From: Streptomyces sp. NBC_00306
GTDB taxonomy: Bacteria; Actinomycetota; Actinomycetes; Streptomycetales; Streptomycetaceae
NCBI RefSeq assembly: GCF_036169555.1
Contig: NZ_CP108032.1
Location: 4,030,001-4,094,000, forward strand
Reading direction: 5' to 3'
Length of the DNA stretch: 64,000 nt
Shown: positions 18,088 to 26,186 of the stretch, one piece after another
How positions within the stretch are numbered: position 1 is the first letter of the stretch
How the letters are laid out: every line of letters starts with the position of its first letter
Notes under the pieces: model-generated
Told to the model about the DNA's origin: nothing
What the model saw: the letters and a program-made list of their open reading frames with translations, nothing else
Databases searched by the model: none
Made by a program: the position numbers and the translations under genes

Positions 18088-20799
18088 CTAGCCCCCTGGG
18101 CCCCCGAAGAGGCCTCCGTTGTTGTTGCCGTTGTTGCCCCCGTTGCCCGCCGGTGGCGACGAACTGCTTGTCGGGCCGCCGTCCGACCCTTCGTTGTCGC
18201 CTCCGCCGTTGTCCGAACCGCCGGGTTGGCCGCCGGTGGCACCACCCTGCGTACCGCAGGTGATGTCCTCCCACGGGTTGCAGGACTCGGACGGGTCAGG
18301 ACTCTCGGTCGGGGTCTCGGACGGCGTCTCGGACGGCGTCTCGGACGGCGTCTCGCTCGGCGTCTCGGACGGAGTGGGAGACGGGCTGACGGCTCCGCCA
18401 CCCCAGACGGCCTGTCCGAGCGGCTCCGGCTCGGGGAACTTCATGACCTTCTGGCCCTTGAGGGCTTCCTTCATGTACGCCTGCCAGATCTCCGACGGGA
18501 ACGACGCACCGTGGATCTTCTTCTGGCCACCCGTTCCGAACATCTCGAGGAAGCCGCGCTTGGCGTTCTTCTCGTTGTCGTCGAGGCGGTACATGTCGAT
18601 CGCGGTCGACAGCTGCGGGGTGTAGCCCACGAACCAGGCGGACTTGTTGCCGTCGGTCGTACCGGTCTTGCCGGCGACCTCACGTCCCGGCAGGCGCGCG
18701 TTCTTGCCGGTGCCCTCGTCGTCCTCGACGACGTCCTTGAGCACATCGGTCACGTTGTTGGCGACGGCCGGAGTGAACTTCCCGACGGGGTCGTCCTTGT
18801 GCTGGTAGATCGTCTTGCCCTCCCGCTTCACCTCCTTGACGGAGTACGGGGCACGCTGCTCGCCCTCGGCCGCGAAGGTTGCGTAGGCGCCGGCCATACG
18901 GATGGCGCTGGGGGAGGAGATACCGATCGAGAACGAGGGAACGTCCGACTTGTTGAGCGAGCTCTCGAGAAGACCGGAGTCGATGGCCGCCTGGCGGACC
19001 ACCGGGATACCGACGTCCATGCCGAGCTGCACGAACGGCGAGTTGGCGGAGTGGATCATGGCTTCACGCAGCGTGATGTTCTTGTACGACTCATCGCCGT
19101 CGTTCGTCTGCAGCCACTCCTTCCCCTCCTCGTTCTGCCACACCGAGCCGTCGTATTCCTTGATCTTGAGCTTGTTCTGGCCGTTGTAGACGCTCTTGTC
19201 CGGGTCGACGATCGTCCGCTCGTCACTGCCCTGGTCCGCGCCGCCCTGAGGGTCGCGCACACCGTCACGCATGGCGGCTGCCAGGACGAACGGCTTGAAG
19301 GTCGATCCGACCTGGGCACCGGTCTCGTTGGCGTTGTTGGTGAAGTGCTTGGTCGCGTCCTCACCGCCGTAGATGGCGACGATTGCACCGGTCCGCGGGT
19401 CGACCGAGGCACCGCCGAACTGGACGTGGGTGTCCGTTTCCGGCCGCTTGTCGGGCTTGATGTTGGCCTCGCGGACCTTCTTCACCGCCTTCTCGAGCTG
19501 ATCGATCTTCTTCTTGTCGAAGGTGGTGTGGATCTCGTAGCCACCACGCGCGAGGTCGTTCGCGTCGATGTCTTCGTTGTTGTTGAGGAAGTTCGACTTG
19601 GCGAGATCGACCAGATAGCCGACCTGCCCACCGAGCTTCGCCCCCTTCGAGACGGACTGGGGCATCGGGAACGAGGGGTACTTCGCCCGCTCGGCAGCAC
19701 TCAGATGCCCGTCCTTGACCATCTCGTTCATGATCCATTGCCAGCGTTCCGTCGCGCGGGCCAGATTGGCCTTCGGCGTCGCTGCCGGATCGATGTCCAC
19801 GGAACCGGCCGGATCGAAGTACGTCGCACCCTTGAGCAGCGAGGCGAGGAAAGCGCACTCGCTGGGGTCCAGGGCCTTGGCGTTCTTCCCGTAGTACGTA
19901 CGGGCCGCGGCCTGGATGCCATAAGCACCACGCCCGTAGTACGAGGTGTTCAAATAGCCGGCCATGATCTCCGACTTGTCCATGTCGGTACCGACACGGA
20001 TGGAGATGAACAGCTCCTTGGCCTTACGGCTCAGAGTCTGCGACTGGTCGCCGAGCCGCGCGTTCTTCACGTACTGCTGGGTGATGGTCGAGCCACCCTG
20101 GGTCTGGCCGCCCTTGGCCATGTTGACCACAGCCCGGCCGATACCCATGGGGTCGATGCCCGAGTCGGTCTTGAACGTCTTGTTCTCCGCCGAGATCACC
20201 GCGTTCTGCATGGCCTGCGGGATCTCCCCGATCCCGACGATCTGACGGTTGATCTCCCCACCGGTGGCGGCCATCTGTTTGCCGTCGGCCCAGTAGTAGA
20301 CGTTGTTCTGCGCCTCGGCGGTCTTGCTCGGGTCGGGGACCTCCACCATCGCGTAGGCGATGGTGGCTGCCGCCATGAGACTGCCGAGGAAGCCGATGCA
20401 CAACCCGGTGACGAGCTTCCACGAAGGAACCCAGCGTCGCCATCCGTACTTGTTGTGGCGCGGATAGTCGATCAGACGCTTCTTGCCGGGGCCTCCACCG
20501 CCCCGGCCGGGTCCGTCATGGCCCCCGCCCCCGCCGCCTCCGCGGCGACCTGCGCCGCGGCCGCCGTGCCCGGCGCCCGCGGCCTCGTCGACGCGCCGGC
20601 GGCTGCCACCACGCTGTGCGGCGCGGCGGGCCTCGGCCCGGCCACCATAAGTCCGCTCCTCACCGTACGAAGCGGAGGGAGATTCCGAGCCGGTGCCCCG
20701 GGGGGCTGCGCGGCGGCCAGTGGGCTGCTGGGCGGCGCGCCTGGCAGCCGCACGCCCGCCACCTTGCGGCTGCGGCGGTTTGCGACGGTGCTCGCTCAT
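18088..20799 (-). CDS. Class A penicillin-binding protein (transglycosylase/transpeptidase)
   Basis: A 903-residue bifunctional PBP from ATG 20799 that polymerises lipid II and cross-links peptidoglycan outside the membrane. Layout: a basic, Gly/Arg-rich cytoplasmic head (1-125), one membrane anchor at ~128-151, the GT51 transglycosylase from ~190 (AVISAENKTFKTDSGIDPMG carries the catalytic Glu; Q-GGSTITQQYVKN follows), then the transpeptidase with S-T-F-K, S-A-N and K-T-G-T motifs. The C-terminal tail is unusual: Ser-Glu-Thr-Pro repeats, then a short Cys-containing piece (NPWEDITCG) and a Gly/Asn-rich end. The tail may be extracellular and flexible. Equivalent to the pbpA-type gene next to padR in S. 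coelicolor. Confidence 0.95.
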   Translation of the reverse strand: MSEHRRKPPQPQGGGRAAARRAAQQPTGRRAAPRGTGSESPSASYGEERTYGGRAEARRAAQRGGSRRRVDEAAGAGHGGRGAGRRGGGGGGGHDGPGRGGGGPGKKRLIDYPRHNKYGWRRWVPSWKLVTGLCIGFLGSLMAAATIAYAMVEVPDPSKTAEAQNNVYYWADGKQMAATGGEINRQIVGIGEIPQAMQNAVISAENKTFKTDSGIDPMGIGRAVVNMAKGGQTQGGSTITQQYVKNARLGDQSQTLSRKAKELFISIRVGTDMDKSEIMAGYLNTSYYGRGAYGIQAAARTYYGKNAKALDPSECAFLASLLKGATYFDPAGSVDIDPAATPKANLARATERWQWIMNEMVKDGHLSAAERAKYPSFPMPQSVSKGAKLGGQVGYLVDLAKSNFLNNNEDIDANDLARGGYEIHTTFDKKKIDQLEKAVKKVREANIKPDKRPETDTHVQFGGASVDPRTGAIVAIYGGEDATKHFTNNANETGAQVGSTFKPFVLAAAMRDGVRDPQGGADQGSDERTIVDPDKSVYNGQNKLKIKEYDGSVWQNEEGKEWLQTNDGDESYKNITLREAMIHSANSPFVQLGMDVGIPVVRQAAIDSGLLESSLNKSDVPSFSIGISSPSAIRMAGAYATFAAEGEQRAPYSVKEVKREGKTIYQHKDDPVGKFTPAVANNVTDVLKDVVEDDEGTGKNARLPGREVAGKTGTTDGNKSAWFVGYTPQLSTAIDMYRLDDNEKNAKRGFLEMFGTGGQKKIHGASFPSEIWQAYMKEALKGQKVMKFPEPEPLGQAVWGGGAVSPSPTPSETPSETPSETPSETPSETPTESPDPSESCNPWEDITCGTQGGATGGQPGGSDNGGGDNEGSDGGPTSSSSPPAGNGGNNGNNNGGLFGGPGG
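18309..18382. repeat. 12-bp tandem repeat inside the PBP tail
   Basis: About six copies of a GGCGTCTCGGAC-type unit, each encoding Pro-Ser-Glu-Thr on the minus strand. Copy number in such units often varies between strains. Confidence 0.8.
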
Positions 20800-21011
20800 C
20801 GAACGACTACTCCTCGGGCAGGCGAGACGCCTGGAAGCGGCAGTTGAGTTCCGGTCCCCCCGAAATGGATACGGACCAGCTCCCGAAAGAGCTCATCCGC
20901 TGCGCATCCACGGCGAGGACGCACACAGGCGTCTCATGGTTCCCGGTGGTCTGCATGCCGCACAGACTACGCACGGTCAAAACCCACCTAGCAATGAAGT
21001 TCACCCCAAAT

Positions 21012-21026
21012 CAGGCAAGTTGCCTG
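21012..21026. promoter_or_regulatory. 15-bp palindrome in the PBP/padR intergenic region
   Basis: CAGGCAAGTTGCCTG has 7-base arms around one G, in an AT-richer part of the 360-base gap between the divergent PBP and padR genes. It is a candidate operator for the PBP gene. Ligand and binder are unknown. Confidence 0.4.
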
Positions 21027-21066
21027 CTGTGAATTGATGATGTGACGCCGTTCACGATGACCCCCC

Positions 21067-21095
21067 TTGTCGCAGGAGGCACACGGGCCTATCGT
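21067..21095 (+). promoter_or_regulatory. Probable padR promoter
   Basis: TTGTCG (21067-21072), a 17-base spacer, and TATCGT (21090-21095) fit a housekeeping sigma promoter reading into padR. The -10 overlaps the left end of the large palindrome. Confidence 0.5.
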
Positions 21096-21126
21096 GCTGA
21101 TGTATCGAGTCGATACATCAGCACGA
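21092..21126. promoter_or_regulatory. PadR operator, 35-bp palindrome
   Basis: Two perfect 17-base arms (21092-21108 and 21110-21126) flank a single central G. Its core holds ATGT and ACAT half-sites separated by 11 bases, the spacing and sequence typical of PadR-family operators. It covers the predicted -10 and start point 35 bases upstream of the padR start codon, so self-repression is very likely. Confidence 0.75.
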
Positions 21127-21159
21127 CATAAGCGACCGGGATGGCAAAGGAGGTAGTCG

Positions 21160-21876
21160 GTGAGCAGGCGCTCCGGCATCCTCGAGTTCGCCGTCCTCGG
21201 TCTGCTCCGTGAAGCCCCGATGCATGGCTATGAGCTGCGCAAACGGCTCAATACGTCGCTGGGGATCTTCCGCGCCTTCAGCTACGGAACCCTCTACCCC
21301 TGCCTCAAGACGCTGGTCGCCAACGGCTGGTTGATCGAGGAACCGGGAAGTGCTCCCGAGGATGCTCTCGCCGCGTCACTCGCAGGGCGCCGCGCCAAGA
21401 TCGTCTACCGGTTGACGGCAGAAGGTAAGGAGCATTTCGAGGAGCTGCTCTCGCACACCGGCCCGGACACCTGGGAGGACGAGCACTTCGCTGCTCGCTT
21501 CGCCTTCTTCGGGCAGACGGAGCGCGAGGTGCGGATGCGGGTGCTGGAAGGCCGTCGCAGCAGGCTGGAGGAGCGCCTGGAGAAGATGCGCGCCTCCCTC
21601 GCCCGCACACGGGAGCGCCTCGACGACTACACCCTTGAGCTTCAGCGGCACGGCATGGAGTCCGTGGAGCGCGAAGTGCGCTGGCTGAACGAGCTCATCG
21701 AGAGCGAGCGAGCGGGGCGGGGCCGGCAACAGCCCTCCTCCGAGAGCGCAGCTCAGCAGGACAGAACATCTGGAGCGACGGGCGGCCTGCCCCGGTACGG
21801 GAGTGCCGAGTCGTCCGGGGGATCCTCCCCCGGGCCCTCCACCCCGCCGGATCCGTCCGACGACACCACCAAGTGA
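21160..21876 (+). CDS. PadR family transcriptional regulator
   Basis: A 238-residue protein from GTG 21160, with a perfect AAAGGAGGT ribosome site. The winged helix occupies ~1-90 (ILEFAVLGLLREAPMHGYELRKRL is the PadR signature, then YGTLYPCLKTL as recognition region). A coiled-coil dimerisation domain with long Arg/Glu-rich helices runs from ~115 to 185, which places it in the larger PadR subfamily with a C-terminal vinculin-like domain. The last ~50 residues are disordered Ser/Gly/Pro. It lies 59 bases ahead of the inositol phosphate synthase gene on the same strand, so it may also regulate that gene. Confidence 0.93.
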   Translation: MSRRSGILEFAVLGLLREAPMHGYELRKRLNTSLGIFRAFSYGTLYPCLKTLVANGWLIEEPGSAPEDALAASLAGRRAKIVYRLTAEGKEHFEELLSHTGPDTWEDEHFAARFAFFGQTEREVRMRVLEGRRSRLEERLEKMRASLARTRERLDDYTLELQRHGMESVEREVRWLNELIESERAGRGRQQPSSESAAQQDRTSGATGGLPRYGSAESSGGSSPGPSTPPDPSDDTTK

Positions 21877-21935
21877 GACCCCGCGGTCCGCAGGGTTTCA
21901 TCCGGAATACCGAGATCACACAGGGAGCAACCGGA

Positions 21936-23018
21936 ATGGGTTCGGTTCGCGTAGCCATCGTCGGCGTGGGCAACTGCGCCGCCTCGCTGGTGCAGGGCGT
22001 CGAGTACTACAAGGACGCCGACCCGGCCGGCAAGGTGCCGGGTCTGATGCACGTGCAGTTCGGCGATTACCACGTCGGTGACGTGGAGTTCGTGGCCGCC
22101 TTCGACGTGGACGCCAAGAAGGTCGGCCTCGACCTGGCGGACGCCATCGGCGCCAGCGAGAACAACACCATCAAGATCTGCGACGTGCCGAACACCGGCG
22201 TCACCGTGCAGCGCGGCCACACCCTCGACGGCCTGGGCCTGTACTACCGCCAGACCATTGAGGAGTCGTCCGAGGCGCCGGTCGACATCGTCCAGACCCT
22301 CAAGGACAAGCAGGTCGACGTCCTGATCTGCTACCTGCCCGTCGGTTCCGAGGACGCTGCGAAGTTCTACGCGCAGTGCGCCATCGACGCCAAGGTCGCC
22401 TTCGTCAACGCTCTCCCGGTCTTCATCGCCGGCACCAAGGAGTGGGCGGACAAGTTCACCGAGGCGGGCGTCCCGATCGTCGGTGATGACATCAAGTCCC
22501 AGGTGGGTGCCACCATCACGCACCGCGTGATGGCGAAGCTGTTCGAGGACCGCGGTGTCCGTCTTGAGCGCACCATGCAGCTCAACGTCGGCGGCAACAT
22601 GGACTTCAAGAACATGCTGGAGCGCGACCGCCTCGAGTCCAAGAAGATCTCGAAGACGCAGGCCGTCACCTCGCAGATCCCCGACCGCGAGCTGGGCGAG
22701 AAGAACGTCCACATCGGTCCGTCGGACTACGTGGCCTGGCTGGACGACCGCAAGTGGGCGTACGTCCGCCTCGAGGGCCGTGCCTTCGGTGACGTCCCGC
22801 TGAACCTGGAGTACAAGCTCGAGGTCTGGGACTCCCCGAACTCCGCGGGTGTCATCATCGACGCCCTGCGCGCCGCGAAGATCGCCAAGGACCGGGGTAT
22901 CGGTGGCCCGATCCTCTCCGCGTCCTCGTACTTCATGAAGTCCCCGCCGGTGCAGTACTTCGACGACGAGGCCTACGCCAACGTCGAGAAGTTCATCAAG
23001 GGCGAGGTCGAGCGCTAA
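21936..23018 (+). CDS. ino1: Inositol-3-phosphate synthase
   Basis: A 360-residue enzyme from ATG 21936 after AGGGAG. It converts glucose 6-phosphate to 1L-myo-inositol 1-phosphate with NAD+, the first step toward phosphatidylinositol and mycothiol in actinobacteria. The N-terminal Rossmann motif VRVAIVGVGNCAASLVQG binds NAD. The middle has the conserved catalytic-core stretch DDIKSQVGATITHRV, and a C-terminal element LEYKLEVWDSPNSAGVIIDA is typical. It is the short actinobacterial form, about 360 residues versus ~530 in eukaryotes. Probably in one transcript with padR. Confidence 0.97.
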   Translation: MGSVRVAIVGVGNCAASLVQGVEYYKDADPAGKVPGLMHVQFGDYHVGDVEFVAAFDVDAKKVGLDLADAIGASENNTIKICDVPNTGVTVQRGHTLDGLGLYYRQTIEESSEAPVDIVQTLKDKQVDVLICYLPVGSEDAAKFYAQCAIDAKVAFVNALPVFIAGTKEWADKFTEAGVPIVGDDIKSQVGATITHRVMAKLFEDRGVRLERTMQLNVGGNMDFKNMLERDRLESKKISKTQAVTSQIPDRELGEKNVHIGPSDYVAWLDDRKWAYVRLEGRAFGDVPLNLEYKLEVWDSPNSAGVIIDALRAAKIAKDRGIGGPILSASSYFMKSPPVQYFDDEAYANVEKFIKGEVER

Positions 23019-23035
23019 GCGTTCAACCGATGGTC

Positions 23036-23076
23036 CGCCGAGGGTCCCCGGGTTATCCGCCCGGGGACCCTCGGCG
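23036..23076 (+). terminator. Strong hairpin terminator after ino1
   Basis: Perfect 17-bp stem (23036-23052 with 23060-23076) with a 7-base loop. It ends only 18 bases before the MFS start codon. Confidence 0.88.
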
Positions 23077-23094
23077 TATGTGAGGCTTGATCAC

Positions 23095-24387
23095 ATGCCC
23101 GTCGTACGTGATCTGCGCGTACTCCTGCGCCTGACCGACTTTCGCCGACTGCTCACGGTCCGGCTGCTATCCCAGGCAGCCGATGGCGTCTACCAGGTCG
23201 CGCTTGCCACGTACGTCGTCTTCTCCCCCGAGAAGCAGACCTCCCCGGCCGCCATCGCTTCCGCCATGGCTGTCCTGCTGCTCCCGTACTCCCTGATCGG
23301 CCCGTTCGCCGGAGTCCTGCTGGACCGCTGGCAGCGTCGGCAGGTCTTCCTCTACGGAAATCTGCTGCGGGCGCTGCTCGCCTCCTGCACCGCGCTGCTG
23401 ATCCTCACCTCCGTGCCCGACTGGCTGTTCTACGCCTCTGCCCTGTCGGTCACCGCGGTCAACCGCTTCGTCCTGGCCGGCCTCTCCGCCGCCCTGCCCC
23501 GGGTCGTCGATGCGGACCGGCTCGTCATGGCCAACTCCCTCTCACCCACCGCCGGTACGCTCGCGGCGACAGCCGGCGGAGGCCTGGCCTTCGCCGTACG
23601 GCTGCTGTCCGACAACTCCGACGCCGTGGTGGTCCTGCTCGGCGCCGCGCTCTATCTGTGCTCTGCTCTCGCCTCACTCCGCATGGGCCGCCAACTGCTC
23701 GGTCCGGACCAGGAGTTGCAGCAGCGTCGACTGCTCTCCGCGATCGCCTCCACGGCACGCGGCCTGGCGAGCGGCGTACGGCACCTGGCGAGCCGCAAGC
23801 CCGCGGTGCGGGTACTGATCGCCATGACCTTGATGCGGTTCAGCTACGGGGCGCTGACCGTCATGGTTCTGATGCTGTGCCGGTACGCCTGGTACCAGGA
23901 CGAGAAGGACGGTCTCGCTCTGCTCGGCATCGCCATCGCCGTCTCGGGTGCCGGCTTCTTCGCGGCGGCCGTGGTGACTCCATGGGCCGTCGAAAGACTC
24001 GGAACCTACGGCTGGCTCGTGGCCTGCGCCGGGACCGCCGCCGTCCTGGAGCCCGCCCTGGGGCTGCCATTCGCCCCCGTGCCGATACTGGTCGCGGCGT
24101 TCGTCCTGGGACTCATCACTCAAGGCGCAAAGATCACGACGGATACCGTGATCCAGACATCGGTGGACGATGCCTATCGCGGCCGTATCTTCTCGCTCTA
24201 CGACGTTCTGTTCAATGTGGCGTTCGTGGGCGCTGCCGCCGTCGCGGCGCTGATGTTGCCGCCCGACGGTCGATCGATCCATCTGGTGCTTCTCGTGTCC
24301 CTCATCTACGCAGCCATCGCCGCGGCGATGGTCCGGTGGAGCCGGGCGGATGCGACACCGCAGGGATCCGATCCCCTGCGGCCATAA
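23095..24387 (+). CDS. MFS family transporter
   Basis: A 430-residue membrane protein starting at ATG 23095 (MPVVRDLRVLLRLTDFRRLL); a GTG at 23080 is also possible. About 12 hydrophobic segments, an early D-x-x-x-R-W-Q-R-R-Q basic loop after helix 2-3 (LLDRWQRRQ, the A-motif variant of drug-type MFS), and a second-half counterpart near DAYRGRIFSLYD. The family exports small molecules using the proton gradient; substrate is unknown. There is almost no room for a promoter because the ino1 terminator ends at 23076, so expression may depend on read-through or a promoter inside ino1. Convergent with the CCA enzyme. Confidence 0.85.
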   Translation: MPVVRDLRVLLRLTDFRRLLTVRLLSQAADGVYQVALATYVVFSPEKQTSPAAIASAMAVLLLPYSLIGPFAGVLLDRWQRRQVFLYGNLLRALLASCTALLILTSVPDWLFYASALSVTAVNRFVLAGLSAALPRVVDADRLVMANSLSPTAGTLAATAGGGLAFAVRLLSDNSDAVVVLLGAALYLCSALASLRMGRQLLGPDQELQQRRLLSAIASTARGLASGVRHLASRKPAVRVLIAMTLMRFSYGALTVMVLMLCRYAWYQDEKDGLALLGIAIAVSGAGFFAAAVVTPWAVERLGTYGWLVACAGTAAVLEPALGLPFAPVPILVAAFVLGLITQGAKITTDTVIQTSVDDAYRGRIFSLYDVLFNVAFVGAAAVAALMLPPDGRSIHLVLLVSLIYAAIAAAMVRWSRADATPQGSDPLRP

Positions 24388-24399
24388 CAAAGGGGCAAT

Positions 24400-24413
24400 G
24401 TTTCACGTGAAAC
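24400..24413. promoter_or_regulatory. parS site 5 (ParB binding)
   Basis: Perfect GTTTCACGTGAAAC set in a near-palindrome extending from ~24391 to 24422 (AGGGGC…GCCCCT arms). It probably doubles as a terminator hairpin for the MFS gene. Confidence 0.93.
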
Positions 24414-24443
24414 ATCGCCCCTCAGTGCACTGCCCGGCTCGAT

Positions 24444-24457
24444 GTTTCACGTGAAAC
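24444..24457. promoter_or_regulatory. parS site 6 (ParB binding), centre of a 32-bp palindrome
   Basis: Perfect GTTTCACGTGAAAC whose symmetry continues outward without mismatch from 24435 to 24466 (16-base arms). It lies between convergent genes and may also terminate the CCA-enzyme transcript. Confidence 0.93.
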
Positions 24458-24494
24458 ATCGAGCCGCTTCACGGTCGAGCTCGCGTCAGGAGGC

Positions 24495-25937
24495 TCAGTC
24501 CTGCGTCGCCCACCATTCCTTCAGGGCTGCCACGGCGGCGTCTTCCTCCATCGGGCCGTTCTCCAGCCGAAGCTCCAGCAGGAACGCGTACGCCTTGCCG
24601 ATCACCGGACCGGGGCCGACCCTCAGGACCTCCTGGATCTGGTTGCCGTTCAGGTCGGGCCTGATGGCGTCCAGCTCCTCCTGCTCCTTCAGCTGCTCGA
24701 TCCGCTCTTCGAGCCCGTCGTAGGCCCGGGACAGCGCGGCAGCCTTGCGCTTGTTGCGGGTGGTGCAGTCGGAGCGGGTCAGCTTGTGGAGCCGGCTGAG
24801 CAGCGGTCCCGCATCCCGGACGTAGCGACGCACGGCCGAGTCGGTCCACTCGCCGGCTCCGTAACCATGGAACCGCAGATGCAGCTCCACCAGGCGCGAG
24901 ACGTCCCTCACCATCTCGTTGGAGTACTTCAGCGCGGTCATCCGCTTCTTGGTCATCTTCGCCCCGACCACCTCGTGGTGATGGAACGAGACCCCGCCGT
25001 CCTTCTCGAAGCGCCTCGTCCGGGGCTTCCCGATGTCATGCAGCAAAGCGGCCAGCCGCAGGATCAGATCCGGGCCGTCCTCCTCCAGATCGATGGCCTG
25101 TTCCAGAACCGTCAGGGAGTGCTCGTAGACGTCCTTGTGCCGGTGGTGCTCATCGCTCTCCAGCCGCAGCGCGGGCAGCTCGGGCAGCACCCGCTCAGCC
25201 AGGCCGGAATCGACGAGCAGGGCCAGCCCCTTGCGGGGGTGGGCGGAGAGAAGGAGCTTGTTCAGCTCCTCCCTCACCCGCTCGGCGGAGACGATGTCGA
25301 TGCGCTCGGCCATGCCCTTCATCGCCGTGACGACCTCGGGGGCCACCTCGAAGTCCAGCTGCGCGGCGAAGCGGGCGGCCCGCATCATGCGCAGCGGGTC
25401 GTCGGAGAAGGACTCCTGCGGCGTTCCCGGCGTCCGCAGCACGCGTGCGGCCAGATCCTCCAGGCCGTGGTGCGGATCGATGAACTCCTTCTCCGGCAGC
25501 GCCACGGCCATCGCGTTCACCGTGAAGTCACGACGGACCAGGTCGTCCTCGATGGAATCGCCGTAGGACACCTCAGGCTTGCGGGAGGTCCTGTCGTACG
25601 CCTCGGAGCGGTAGGTCGTGACCTCGATCTGGTAGCCGTCCTTCTGGGACCCGACCGTGCCGAAGGCGATACCCACGTCCCATACGGAATCGGCCCAGGG
25701 GCGAATGATCTTCAGGACATCCTCGGGGCGGGCGTCCGTGGTGAAGTCCAGATCATTGCCGAGCCGGCCGAGCAACGCGTCCCGGACCGAGCCGCCGACA
25801 AGGGCGAGGCTGAACCCGGCTTCCTGGAAGCGACGGGCGAGGTCATCGGCGACGGGCGCTACACGGAGTAGTTCCGTCACCGCACGGCGTTGCACCTGGC
25901 TCAGGGCGTTGGGGTTGTCTTCATTGGCGTTCGGCAC
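24495..25937 (-). CDS. cca: CCA tRNA nucleotidyltransferase
   Basis: A 480-residue enzyme that adds or repairs the 3' CCA of tRNAs. I start at GTG 25937 (VPNANEDNPNALSQVQ); the frame stays open for thousands of bases upstream only because this GC-rich DNA lacks stops. Domain order: nucleotidyltransferase head with GGSVRDALLG and D-L-D-F-T-T-D (catalytic Asp pair), R-RDFTVNAMA, the tRNA-binding middle (DDPLRMMRAARFAAQL), then an HD domain (H-x-x-x-D near HHRHKDVYEHS and LLHDIGKP). No clear ribosome site precedes the GTG. At least one of the two tRNA genes in this window lacks an encoded CCA and would need this enzyme. Confidence 0.95.
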   Translation of the reverse strand: MPNANEDNPNALSQVQRRAVTELLRVAPVADDLARRFQEAGFSLALVGGSVRDALLGRLGNDLDFTTDARPEDVLKIIRPWADSVWDVGIAFGTVGSQKDGYQIEVTTYRSEAYDRTSRKPEVSYGDSIEDDLVRRDFTVNAMAVALPEKEFIDPHHGLEDLAARVLRTPGTPQESFSDDPLRMMRAARFAAQLDFEVAPEVVTAMKGMAERIDIVSAERVREELNKLLLSAHPRKGLALLVDSGLAERVLPELPALRLESDEHHRHKDVYEHSLTVLEQAIDLEEDGPDLILRLAALLHDIGKPRTRRFEKDGGVSFHHHEVVGAKMTKKRMTALKYSNEMVRDVSRLVELHLRFHGYGAGEWTDSAVRRYVRDAGPLLSRLHKLTRSDCTTRNKRKAAALSRAYDGLEERIEQLKEQEELDAIRPDLNGNQIQEVLRVGPGPVIGKAYAFLLELRLENGPMEEDAAVAALKEWWATQD

Positions 25938-26186
25938 AACAGAAGAGGGTACGTGCCCCCGCCGGGCCCGGTGCCCCTGTTTATGGGCCGCTCGCACGGT
26001 CGCCGTGGCGCTACCCGGCCGTGGACCGATGATCGACTTCTCACCGGACTCCACGGAGTCCCCACAGTTCCTTGCGATCTTGTGAGGCACTCCGCGGCAC
26101 TTCGGCACAGCGGACCTCGTTACCATGCGTGGACGCACTGAGTGACAACGACCGACGGCATCAGACGACGAGGGACGGACGAGCGC

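Noticed and set aside
16536..18263. A long rightward frame opposite the GT87-like gene
   Set aside because: Antisense shadow. The leftward gene has clear membrane segments and a good start.
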